Origin: Prostheceraeus crozeri
Lineage: Eukaryota; Platyhelminthes; Polycladida; Euryleptidae
Direction: 5' to 3'
Length of the DNA stretch: 64,000 nucleotides
Assembly: GCA_907163375.1 (NCBI GenBank)
Contig: CAJQUW010002154.1
Location: 150,523-214,522 of the forward strand
The notes beneath the pieces are model-generated. The model saw only the letters and a program-made list of their open reading frames with translations, had not been told where the DNA came from and searched no databases. Every line of letters starts with the position of its first letter. Within the stretch, counting starts at the first letter, position 1. A program made the translations under genes and the position numbers. Positions 9,876 through 19,044 of this stretch are shown here, piece after piece.

Positions 9876-9904
9876 TAAGTGGTAGTAACTTTTGGGACAG
9901 TCTG
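9876..9904 (-). repeat. Right TIR of the mariner-like transposon
   Basis: Reads TAAGTGG...GGGACAGTCTG on the plus strand, the inverted match of 8110-8138. It is followed by TA at 9905-9906. Confidence 0.9.
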
Positions 9905-9906
9905 TA
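9905..9906. repeat. TA target duplication, right
   Basis: Partner of the TA at 8108-8109. Confidence 0.85.
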
Positions 9907-10193
9907 CAAACGGAGTACCTGTATCAAATCAAGATATAAAAGAAATAATTATCTTTTTAGAAAATGAGGCAAAAGTGCCACTAACAACTATTCCTGAAAC
10001 ATTTTATTTTTATTTTGATTATTTAAATTACAAAATTGGTATACCAAAACCTAATCGATTTGAAAATAATGAGACATTAAAATTTATAAATGCTGCAATC
10101 GATGATATAAGAAATGTCTTGTCACATGCACAACCATTAATATCTAAAACAAAAGCTACAATAGAAATAAACATACTTCGCAAAAACATATGA
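9907..10193 (+). pseudogene. Fossil element gene segment beyond the transposon, distal part of the ATPase region
   Basis: Coding-like plus-strand sequence resumes right after the mariner-like insertion (TNGVPVSNQDIKEIIIFLEN, later FDYLNYKIGIPKPNRF). It is AT-rich and of the same style as the upstream ATPase gene. It probably belonged to that gene or to a short gene right after it. No catalytic motif is visible. Its last 119 bp lie inside the first copy of the 369-bp triplication. The copy is treated as a fossil. Confidence 0.4.
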
Positions 10194-11155
10194 CGAAACT
10201 TTCAAACCACTAATAAACAATTACAATGCTATAATGAATTAGTTATAATTTTTTGGTCTTAGTCATAAAATAATTTTTTTAGTCTTAGTCACAAAATAAT
10301 TTTTTAGTCTTAGTCATAAAATAATTTTTTTAGTCTTAGTCATAAAATAATTTTTTTAGTCTTAGTCATAAAATAATTTTTTTAGTCTTAGTCATAAAAT
10401 AATAAATCTTATTCACACGTATAATAATAATAAAAAATTAAAACATTAAAATTTATAAATGCTGCAATCGATGATATAAGAAATGTCTTGTCACATGCAC
10501 AACCATTAATATCTAAAACAAAAGCTACAATAGAAATAAACATACTTCGCAAAAACATATGACGAAACTTTCAAACCACTAATAAACAATTACAATGCTA
10601 TAATGAATTAGTTATAATTTTTTGGTCTTAGTCATAAAATAATTTTTTTAGTCTTAGTCACAAAATAATTTTTTAGTCTTAGTCATAAAATAATTTTTTT
10701 AGTCTTAGTCATAAAATAATTTTTTTAGTCTTAGTCATAAAATAATTTTTTTAGTCTTAGTCATAAAATAATAAATCTTATTCACACGTATAATAATAAT
10801 AAAAAATTAAAACATTAAAATTTATAAATGCTGCAATCGATGATATAAGAAATGTCTTGTCACATGCACAACCATTAATATCTAAAACAAAAGCTACAAT
10901 AGAAATAAACATACTTCGCAAAAACATATGACGAAACTTTCAAACCACTAATAAACAATTACAATGCTATAATGAATTAGTTATAATTTTTTGGTCTTAG
11001 TCATAAAATAATTTTTTTAGTCTTAGTCATAAAATAATTTTTTTAGTCTTAGTCATAAAATAATTTTTTTAGTCTTAGTCATAAAATAATTTTTTTAGTC
11101 TTAGTCATCAAATAAATGTTTTAGTCTTAGTCATAAAATAATAAATCTTATTCCC
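10075..11155 (+). repeat. 369-bp sequence in three near-identical tandem copies
   Basis: Copies start at 10075, 10444 and 10813, with exact 369-bp spacing (each begins CATTAAAATTTATAAATGCT). Each copy carries the last 39 codons or so of the upstream plus-strand frame and its stop. It then holds an AT-rich spacer with five or six runs of a 25-bp tandem unit (AGTCTTAGTCATAAAATAAT plus TTTTT). Copies 1 and 2 look identical over long stretches, and copy 3 differs at a few bases near its end. The amplification is therefore recent compared with the decay of the genes around it. Confidence 0.92.
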
Positions 11156-14100
11156 ACGTATAATAATAATAATCATCATCATCATCATTATCAAATAAAT
11201 TGCTCTCAGTGAAAATTGTTTGAAACATTTCAGCTTGAATATCTTCTCCGTTATAAGGTAACATAATTCCATTTTCATCAGGAGCTTGACGTTTAAGAAT
11301 AATTATTTGACCAGAAAATTTTTTTTCTTCAGTATTATTATTTTTATCAGGAATACCAATTCCAGTTTCTGAAGATCTTTTCCATGGTTTATGAACTGTA
11401 GTCGATAATGTTTTAACCGAAAATAATTTTAGAAAATTTTCTACTTTTACTTTATCTTGCGAATATCCTTCAAATGTTTTCTTTTCACTGAGTCTTCCTT
11501 GTTCATCTACAGTAACACAATATTTTATTTTGGGAGCAATAAACAATCCATATATAATTCCCCCATTACCATAATCATTTTTACCTTGACACAATTCCCC
11601 ACCAACATGTCCAGCGGCATCTAATTTATTAAATAGTTCATTGGAAATGTATATACTACCGGTATCTGTGTAATGAATGTATTTTTCTTTGAAACCATTA
11701 ATTTCTAAAATAAAATTATTCATAATTCTTCTAGAGTGAGAAAGAATAAAAGAACCTAAATGTGATGGCATGAATCATGTCTTCCAATCTTTTACAATAT
11801 TAGCTTTAAGAAATTCATCATCTTGCATTTCTACTTTCGTTAAATATTGTTCATCATTTAAATTTTCATAATCTTTTACTTCTTGTGTAAAATTTTTTTT
11901 TCAGTGTACTTTCATTCCATAAATGATATTTAGTGGTTATGTCTTTTTTTACGGTTTTGCCATATAATGAATTCATTAATAATTTAATTAACTCATCACC
12001 TTTTTTCTCAAATTAAAAAGTTTTTCAATATATTTTCGAAATGGTGAAACTTGATAATTTTTTTCATAAATTATACCATCATTAATATGTAAGATTTTTC
12101 CACCACATCCAACAATTTCTTGTATGTCTACAGAAATTAATACATCATAACATATACCATTTCTAAACCTCATTACTTTTACATGAGAATTATTATTTTG
12201 ATTTTTAACTTTATCTTTTATAGGAACTGGTTGAAAAAACATATCATTCGGATATTGAAACACAACTATAAATATTCCAGTTTTAGGTCTAAATGTTTGA
12301 GTATTAAATTTATATATTATTTCTCGTTCTTCTTCTTTACGAAATTTTCTAGATGATTCAGATTTAGGATATTCTGAATTTGCATCATACATAGCTGATT
12401 GATATAAAGATGTTGCATCAAAAGCCATTAGAAATTCATTTTTTTGTTCAAGTAGTTGATTTGAAATTTTTTTACAATTTTCAGTTTTCTCTCCTAAATC
12501 TCGATACTGTTTCATTAAATCTATTAAATTATTTCCAGGTAAATATTGTTGTAATATTGGTAACAAGATGTTACAAAATGGAGATATGTATTTTCTTATA
12601 TTTGCTGAAACTCTTCCAACTTTAACAGATTTCCTAATATAATTTCTCGCCCATAAATCTGTATTTATATTGTCATTTTGTACGCTTTTCATCTAACCGT
12701 TAAATGTTAAAGCGGAGGATGTTAAATTAGTAGTTATATCTTCACCAACTAAATCTCGCATTTGTAGATATAAAAAACGTAAGAAAGAATATCGTTTATG
12801 GTTTCCATTCATTTTCTTTTTCTTTATAATTGTCATATGCTATGTCTTCAATTTCATGATTTAATTTACACACATTGGTAGGAATTTTAAAATTCTCACA
12901 CCATTTAGAAAGACTTGTTTTTACATGTTGATAACTACATTTCATTATAATAGTTTGGAGTGCTAATTTACCTCGAGGTGAATTTTTTTAATATTGTTTT
13001 TAAATCTAAAAGATTTTTGAATATATCTACTAACACATTTAGGTGTATAAGGATTTTGTAATAAAGCAGTTAATATTCCTCTTGACGTTTAAGAGGTGGT
13101 TTAGATAATTTGAAATTAGCTTTTATCGGAAAATGGGAATCAAAACCTGATGAATTGTGAGCTATTAAAGTTACTTTCGAATAATTAAATTTTCCAAGAG
13201 TTTTAAAAAATTGATGTATTGGAAATTCATCATCCTCACTTCTCGCAAATATTTTCACACAATTTTGAAGTTTATTAAATTCTAATTCAGTTAAATTATT
13301 ATACTCATTAATTTGTTTTTAAGTTTTTTAATTTCATCTTCATCTTTTGATCGTTTAATTTTAATCATATCACTTAACAAACGTGTTTCTAATTCTTTCA
13401 ATCTTTGTTTCGGTAAGCAACATATAAATTTATTAAAATTAATAGCTTCTACAGCATAAGGAATAGGATGAGCTGTTGAACAGTTGGGATCAGGAAAAGT
13501 TTCGAGATCACAAATATATGTTGAACTATTGTCAATTTATTTTCTTTGTTATGATATTATATGGACGCGTTGTTAGATTTTTATCAGTAACTGTTTTATA
13601 TATTGGGTGAAAATTATTTTCAATTTCTCTAATACCTTCCGCTTTGTAAAACTCATTTATTAAACAATAGTGTCCAATTGTTGAACCTTCGTGAAAATAA
13701 TTGTAATAAACATAATTATGAAACGTTTCAATTCCTCTAGGATTTAAATGACGATTCGAAGGACTGTAATATTGAACACTTTCTCAAAAAAATTTATTGA
13801 ATTGAGAAAATTTGCAGTTTGACATTACTCCTGTTCTAGATGTCACTTTCTCTTTATATAAAAAATTATTAAACATTTCTCTCATCATTTCTCCTTGTTC
13901 TTCATTAAAACCTCGTAAAACATTATAGCATTTAATAAAACAAAAATCTTCAGAAGGAATATAACAATATTGTCCGATGTATTCTTTGATTCTATATTTC
14001 ATGTTAATACCAGCACCTCTATGTGATCTTTGAACTAACTTCATTCCAAAATTTTCATATTTGATATTATCTGTAAAAATCCATTCATGACTATCTGATT

Positions 14101-14600
14101 TCTCTTCCAGATTGGAAAACCATGTTTCAAATGATTTTTCATTATAGAAGCTTACATAAAAATTTTGAATTATATTTTCCTGATCTTTAACAACTTTTCC
14201 AAGTAAATTAATAATTTTACCATTTGCTAAAAGTTCACGTATATCGTTTACTATATTTTATAAAAGATACATTTTCATATTTAATTTCATTCAGATTAAA
14301 TAAAGTTAATAAATCATCACCAAGTTCATCTTCAATTCTCTCATCAAAAAAATATCAGTAATTGGTTTTGCTGTTTTATCTTTAGATTTCGTAAATTTTT
14401 TTTAATGTTTTTAGATCTATTATTTTCATTTTTTTAAAGTTTTCTAGAATTTTTATTTTTTAATATTACCAGTTCTAATAAATTTCTTTAATTCATCTAT
14501 ATCTGTTTTAGACTTTAAATTAAATTCATCAATTTTTTTAAGCAAATCAAATTCCGCAATTTGTTTTTTTTATTACTCATCAATTGAAGGTTCTAAACCT
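11148..14600 (-). pseudogene. Fossil family-B DNA polymerase of the Polinton/protein-primed type
   Basis: Reading the minus strand, the conserved blocks come in the right order and spacing. Exonuclease motif I (CDLETF) lies near 13500 and exonuclease motif II (AHNSSGFDSHF) near 13160. Polymerase motif A (FDATSLYQS) lies near 12400-12420, motif B (MNSLYGKT) at about 11951-11976, and a YxDT-type motif C (HYTDTGSIYI) near 11640-11675. A coding-like N-terminal part extends to about 14600 (for example RSHRGAGINMKYRIKEYIGQ near 13950-14030). In Polintons this enzyme copies the element, probably from a terminal-protein primer. The gene is broken, with something like eight or more breaks, so no product is expected. 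Its C-terminal end meets the 369-bp triplication tail to tail. The assignment to family B is secure; the protein-primed subtype is inferred from the element context. Confidence 0.85.
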
Positions 14601-14717
14601 TGATTGTTTTGACAATCCATATTTTTTAGAGAAAATTATATTTTTTTTATTTAGCAACTAAAATTTTTATTTTTTCAACTAAAATTTTTTATTTAACAAC
14701 TAAAATTTTATTTTTAT
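14601..14717. repeat. Low-complexity AT tract between element genes
   Basis: Repeats of the form TTTTTATTTAACAACTAAAAT, three to four copies. No gene. Confidence 0.6.
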
Positions 14718-15075
14718 TTAACAACTAAAATTATAATCTTTATTTTTCATTGTACTTACGTCACCAATAAATAAAGGTATATTTAATTGTTTCAATGTTT
14801 TCAAATTATAAACTGTTAAATGTTCTTTATAAATTAACCACCATAAATTACTGCATGCTAAAAATACTCTAAAACTCCTTAAACAAAGTGGAACATACAA
14901 AATTTTTTGTTCTTTCATAACTTTTTATACCGTGTATTATTTTAAAATCTTTTGCGAATTGCATATATTTATGATGATAATAAAATTTAACTTCTTGTTT
15001 AGGTGTAAGTGGATTAGTAGGATGACGATAATTTTTTAAAACTGGATCATGTTCTATCTTATACTCGTCCCACAT
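14718..15075 (-). pseudogene. Fossil element gene, unrecognised
   Basis: Coding-like minus-strand sequence. One part reads MWDEYKIEHDPVLKNYRHPT and then NPLTPKQEVKFYYHHKYMQF; a nearer part reads LKTLKQLNIPLFIGD. I see no protease, integrase or capsid motif. It lies between the DNA polymerase and the second ATPase on the same strand, so it was probably an element gene. The copy is treated as a fossil with a few breaks. Confidence 0.35.
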
Positions 15076-15224
15076 TTTTTTATTTTTTAATAAAAAATTT
15101 TCATCTAGAAAAAAATTTTAATCCAGAAAAAATAAATTATTCGATCACTCCGCGAAAATATTTTCTATAACTATCATGTATTTTTTTTATCAATATTAAT
15201 TGTAATGAAGCCATAATCTTTTGA
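15076..15224. other. Short AT-rich spacer
   Basis: Contains two similar words (TTTTCATCTAGAAAAAAATT and TTTAATCCAGAAAAAAT). No gene seen. Confidence 0.4.
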
Positions 15225-15900
15225 TCAAGCATTATTACACGAATGTTTAAATTCATCTTTATCTCTTATACATAAATCTCTTAACAAATCACATAAATTT
15301 CTTGCGTTTATTTCAAATAGTATAAATATATTGGCATTCTTTCTTATAACACTTCCATCTAATGAATACATACTTTGTGTTAAATAAAAAAAACTACAGT
15401 TGTTATGTCTACCTCTCGTGAAACAATTTCTCTGAACTGACTGATTTCTATCATTAACACAATCATCAAAAATTACACAATGTTTCATTCTTTTATCTAG
15501 TTTACTAGGATCTTGCATATTACCACTATCATCTATTAATTGTATCTTTATGTGCTTATTTTTATTGGATTCTACTAACTGATTATTTTTTTGCTGTTTC
15601 ACACCACGAACTTATTTCTTCTTCATATTCAGATTTTTCATATTCTTCGAATAAGGAAGCAATTGCTGTTTTTTAAGATTATTTTCAAATTCACATTTAC
15701 AAATTGATAGACGGGTTGTTCTGCTGTTGTTGTATAAATTATATGATTGTTATAATCCAAAAACTTTGAAGTCGTTAAAATTTTGAACAATAAATATGTT
15801 TTTCCACATCCTGATCTTCCACAAATAACTGAAAAAACTTTATTAGATAAATTTGGATGATGATTAAATTTGAGTTTTTTTTATTTAATGGGGGCACTTC
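15225..15900 (-). pseudogene. Fossil packaging ATPase, A32/FtsK-HerA type, minus-strand copy
   Basis: On the minus strand a Walker A (SVICGRSGCGKTYLLFKIL) lies near 15785-15840. Further on, a Walker B (KHCVIFDDCVND) lies near 15455-15490, followed by the family signature FTRGRHNNCSFFYLTQS near 15370-15425. This is the usual layout of the packaging ATPase of Polinton-like viruses, which pumps DNA into capsids. It sits directly upstream of the DNA polymerase block and downstream of the penton-like gene on the same strand, a common Polinton neighbourhood. The sequence is clearly different from the plus-strand ATPase at 7350-8107, so the two are not a recent duplication. Broken, with a few breaks. 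Confidence 0.75.
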
Positions 15901-15980
15901 ACTCATTTTTTAATAAAAAATTTTATTTTTATTTTAAAAGAAGAAGAAATATTTTTTTATTCTACTTCTTAAAAATAAAT
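15901..15980. other. AT-rich intergenic spacer
   Basis: Runs of T and A between the ATPase and the penton-like gene. It probably holds the 5' end of the ATPase transcript. No distinct site is recognised. Confidence 0.3.
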
Positions 15981-16760
15981 TTAAACTTCTATAACCAAAA
16001 GATCTATCATAATCTCTTCACCTCCAAAATTTATTTCCTTTCCTTTCTCATCAGTGATTCTAATGTTAATGCTGTTAATAGTTTTTCTTTTTATAGGGAA
16101 ATATACTAATGTTTGTGGAAATACGTTTAATCTATAACTAATGGGTACAGTAAAAACTGGAAAACTGAATATCAAATTGGACAATTTACCATTTGTATAT
16201 CCTCCTTCAGTAATGTCACAATGTACAACAATTGAATTTATTTCAGTTATTTTTGAAATCTTCTCACCTAAATGATAACCTTGACTGTAGGTTTGTTTAT
16301 TAAATCCTAATAGTTTTGATAATGATCTATCATGATTAAAATCAACTTGATGATATTCATCTAAAGTAAGAGAAAATTTATTAACTGCCGTTTCAACTGA
16401 AAAATGTAATTGTTTCTTATCTTTAAATGGTATACCTAAATGTCTCTTAATTTCATTTGATATTGATTCAACTTCGTAAGAACCAGGAAGAAAAGTTAGT
16501 ATTTTCCACGTTTTACCTTTATCAGTAGATCTCATCTTTTATAACATCTTGAATAGTGTTAAATGTGGAGAAACTAGTCAATGCAATTTGATAATTATTA
16601 TTTTCTTCCAAATGTAGAATGGGTTCTAAATTACAAGTGTGTGATGAAGTAGTTGTTATAATTTTTAACGTCGTACTAAATTTTGATGAACCCAAAATCT
16701 GTTAGATTTTCTAAATGATTATTAATTTTTTCTAAATCTGCTGAACACATTTTTATGAAA
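15981..16760 (-). pseudogene. Fossil penton-like minor capsid protein
   Basis: The C-terminal part (15981-16535) has features I associate with the single-jelly-roll penton protein of Polintons and relatives. These are a GYHLGEK.SKI block, an I.VHCDITEGGYTNGKLS block, a VPISYRLNVFPQTLVYFPI block and a closing NSINIRITDEKGKEINFGGE. The region upstream on the same strand carries a matching N-terminal flavour (LEPILHLEENNNYQIALTSF, then FNTIQDV). In a live element this protein would form the capsid vertices. The gene lies just upstream of the packaging ATPase on the same strand. It is broken, with at least one break. The family call rests on remembered sequence patterns, so it is moderate. Confidence 0.6.
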
Positions 16761-17020
16761 TGTTTTTTATAAAATATTTTTTATGAAATATTTTTTATAA
16801 AATTTTTTTATGAAATATTTTTTATAAAAAATTTTTTATGAAATGTTTTTTTTATAAAATAATTTTTTAGGAATTTTCTTCCTCTAGCATGAAATATTTT
16901 AGAAATTTTTTTCCTCTGGCATGAAATTTTTTTCCTCTGGAATGAATTTTTTTATAAAAATTAAAAACGACATATTTCGGCTATACTTTCATAATCCTCC
17001 ATAATTTATAATATTTTTTC
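16761..17020. repeat. Low-complexity AT repeats
   Basis: Copies of TTTTTTATGAAATATTTTT alternate with TTTATAAAAT. Two or three copies of TTTTTTCCTCTGGCATGAAA follow (16905-16950). No gene. Confidence 0.7.
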
Positions 17021-17765
17021 TAATAGTATTTTTACTAGAATTTGACTAGAATTTTACTAGAATTGAAACTAGAATTATGACCTTTCATTGCAGATATTAA
17101 AATCTCTAATCTATTTAGTAATTCTTGTTGATAATCTGGTAAAAATGTAGTTGTTTCTATTTGTAATCCTCTTCCTACTTTAACCCCCGCTGATAATAAA
17201 TTTTCTAATTGTTTATAACGTCCAAGAGATTTTAGTACACCAACTCTCTAACATAGTTTCATATTTTATAAGATCTTTTACAGCATAACTTTTTAAATCT
17301 GCTCGTCTTAAAAGATCTACAAAATTTCTATCTAAATTAATAGGTGATTTATTTGGTGAATAAATTAAGCCCCGTAAAGGCTGTGGAAATATTTCTTTTC
17401 AACCAAGATAAAATCTTGCAAATAATTTTTTATCTAAAAAGAAAGTAGAATGTTCAAATAACATAGATTTTGGTAATTTTTTTCTATATTTGCTTCTAAC
17501 AATCCATAATCATGTAATAATGTTTTTTAATCTGTTGTATTTACTCGTTTATCCTGATTAGCAAGTTCTTTTGAAGAGTTTTAAAAGGTTCAATAGTTTT
17601 TTCAAAATCAGTTTTTACTTGCTCGGTTTGCTGCATTTTTTCAAAGACATCAGATTGAATACCAGCTTTTATAATTCTATGCTGATTATGATTTTCCTTC
17701 ATAATATTTTTTGTTTTATTAACTCATCTAATTTTTGAATTTCTTTTTGATTATGAGCTTAAAAT
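17021..17765 (-). pseudogene. Fossil element gene, unrecognised
   Basis: Coding-like minus-strand sequence. Readable pieces include RGLIYSPNKSPINLDRNFVD, LLRRADLKSYAVKDLIKYE and GRGLQIETTTFLPDYQQELL. The earlier part is Lys/Glu/Gln-rich and probably coiled coil. Polinton-like elements of arthropods often carry an uncharacterised gene near the capsid genes that starts with a long helix and ends in a compact domain, and this could be one. There is no catalytic motif. Broken, with several breaks. Confidence 0.4.
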
Positions 17766-17803
17766 TTTATCCATTTTATATATTATTTTTTTATATTATT
17801 TTT

Positions 17804-18055
17804 TTAAAATATAATATTTGAATTTTGTGGTAACATTAGAATACAACAAAACCATTTTACTGAACAAATTATTTCTTTATTGCTTTGTTGTCTGACATCT
17901 TTTCGTTTAAGATTTTGTTTAATAAAGTGTTCTTCTAGAAAAATTTCATCATTTTCTTCATTAAAAATTTTACCATCACTAGAAATTTTACCATCATTAG
18001 AAATTTTGTCGAGCATTTTATTCTTATCATTAAATGATATTTTTTTTGACTTCAC
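17804..18055 (-). pseudogene. Small lysine-rich element gene remnant, unrecognised
   Basis: A frame of about 83 residues begins MKSKKISFNDKNKMLDKISN. It contains a short internal repeat (NDGKISSDGKIFNEE) caused by a 15-bp direct repeat at about 17972-18006. It is highly charged with no membrane segment apart from a Cys/Trp-rich tail. It follows the preceding element genes on the same strand. No function is suggested, and the copy is treated as a fossil. Confidence 0.3.
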
Positions 18056-18142
18056 TAGCTATTTGATCAAATTTTTCAATTTCATCTAACGTAATAACAT
18101 AATCATCACACACTTTTTGAAAAAAATAATGTAGTTTATCAT

Positions 18143-18246
18143 AAACTTCTTTAATATGTAAATGTTAAAAGACTAGGGCTGTACTAAGTCACCGACCATA
18201 AGTGTCGAGAGTAAAAGAAAAAAAACTTCTTTAATATGTAAATGTT
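18143..18246 (+). mobile_element. Tiny poly(A)-tailed retro-insertion with 24-bp target duplication
   Basis: A 24-bp direct repeat (AAACTTCTTTAATATGTAAATGTT) occurs at 18143-18166 and again at 18223-18246. Between them lie 56 bp that start AAAAGACTAGGGCTG and end in an A-rich tail (AGTAAAAGAAAAA) directly before the second repeat. This is the signature of target-primed reverse transcription: a severely 5'-truncated LINE or SINE tail on the plus strand. The inserted GC-richer scrap is too short to name. Confidence 0.7.
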
Positions 18247-18661
18247 TATTTTTTAATGATTTTCGTTTCTTAGATATTAAAGATTTATCTAACATTGTAA
18301 CAGGCGAAGTTGTAAAAACACCCGTACCTGTTAAAACAGTAGCAATAACAGGAACTGAAAGAGCGCCAGAAGAAATAACAACTGTTAAAGCACCTAAACT
18401 TGCCGTTAAAAATATTCCAATACCTTGTGTTACATTCTTAACTTTAGACCATCTCTTTCTTAATTTTTTATAATGCTCTAATCTTAATAATGATTGAGAT
18501 TCCTTATCTTTCATATAAATAACTCTATCTTTGTGTTTTTCTTTATTCATTTCACTTATTTTTAATTGTGATAACAAAGGATATATTTTCGAAGTTCCTT
18601 CCATTTTCGAAGTTCCATCCATTTTTGAAGTTCCTTCCATTATTGTTTCTTTCATTTTCAA
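18173..18661 (-). pseudogene. Fossil element gene, small membrane protein
   Basis: A coding-like frame of about 160 residues. It begins with short repeats (TSKMDGTSKMEGTSKIYPLL), made by a 21-bp tandem repeat at about 18587-18650. A charged stretch (RLEHYKKLRKRWSKVKNVTQ) follows, then a long hydrophobic, Gly/Ala/Val-rich segment (GIFLTASLGALTVVISSGAL and on to VPVIATVLTGTGVF) that would span a membrane once or twice as a hairpin. The last residues come from the small retro-insertion at 18167-18222. It is the outermost gene next to the right terminal repeat. Membrane proteins of unknown role do occur in Polinton-like elements, but no family name is justified. Confidence 0.4.
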
Positions 18662-18689
18662 TAATTTTTTTTTAATAAAATTATTCCTA

Positions 18690-19033
18690 ATAAATTTTTT
18701 TAATAAATTTTTTCAAGTAAATTTTTTTATAATATTTTTTTTAATAAATTTTTTTAATAAAAACTTTCTCAGACTGCGTGAAATTTTTAAACTACCTAAT
18801 TTTTTGAAATTTCTGAAATTTTTAGACTACATAAATTTTTTTGAAATTTTTTGACTACGTAAAATTTCTGAAATTTTTAGACTACCTAAATTATTTTGAA
18901 ATTTTTTAAACTACCTAAATTTTTGAAATTTCTGAAATTTTTAGACTACCTAAATTTCTGAAATGTTTAGTTTACCTAAATTTTTGGAAATTTTCTAAAA
19001 TTTTTAGACTACCTAAATTTTTGAAATATCGGA
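18690..19033 (-). repeat. Right terminal inverted repeat of the Polinton-like element
   Basis: Inverted counterpart of 2866-3130. It holds about nine degenerate copies of TTTTTAGACTACCTAAATTT with spacers of GAAATTTCTGAAA type. The outermost bases (TATCGGA at 19027-19033) mirror TCCGATA at the left end. It has more motif copies than the left repeat, so the number of units has changed since the two ends were identical. Confidence 0.8.
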
Positions 19034-19044
19034 AAAAATTAAAT

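Larger units (their letters stand above)
8110..9904 (+). mobile_element. Mariner-like DNA transposon, DD41D type, apparently complete, 1795 bp
   Basis: It is bounded by inverted repeats of at least 29 bp (left 8110-8138, right 9876-9904) that match at 27 of 29 positions, each flanked by TA. The single long frame inside encodes a full transposase. The element sits inside the plus-strand ATPase region of the Polinton-like fossil, so it arrived later. A leader of about 560 bp (8139-8702) precedes the transposase. It includes the 14-bp palindrome TCAATTCGAATTGA at 8602-8615. The 3' non-coding part is short (9765-9875). Confidence 0.92.
2866..19033. mobile_element. Fossil Polinton/Maverick-like virus-derived element, full length between TIRs, broken
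   Basis: The two ends are inverted copies of each other: left TCCGATAATTCAAAAATTTA, and the right end read in reverse is TCCGATATTTCAAAAATTTA. Between them lie remnants of a family-B DNA polymerase with exonuclease and polymerase motifs, packaging-type ATPases and a penton-like minor capsid protein. That gene set, terminal inverted repeats of several hundred bases, and a length of about 16.2 kb (about 14.4 kb without the nested transposon) are the hallmarks of Polintons and related adintovirus or polinton-like viruses. I do not see a retroviral-type integrase, an adenain-like protease or a double-jelly-roll major capsid protein. The usual 6-bp target duplication is not evident either. The genes carry many breaks overall, and minisatellite expansions fill several gaps, so this is an old, dead copy. 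Confidence 0.8.

Noticed and set aside
2866-19039. 6-bp Polinton target duplication
   Set aside because: Bases before 2866 (CTAAAG) and after 19033 (AAAAAT) do not match; the true ends may be shifted or decayed.
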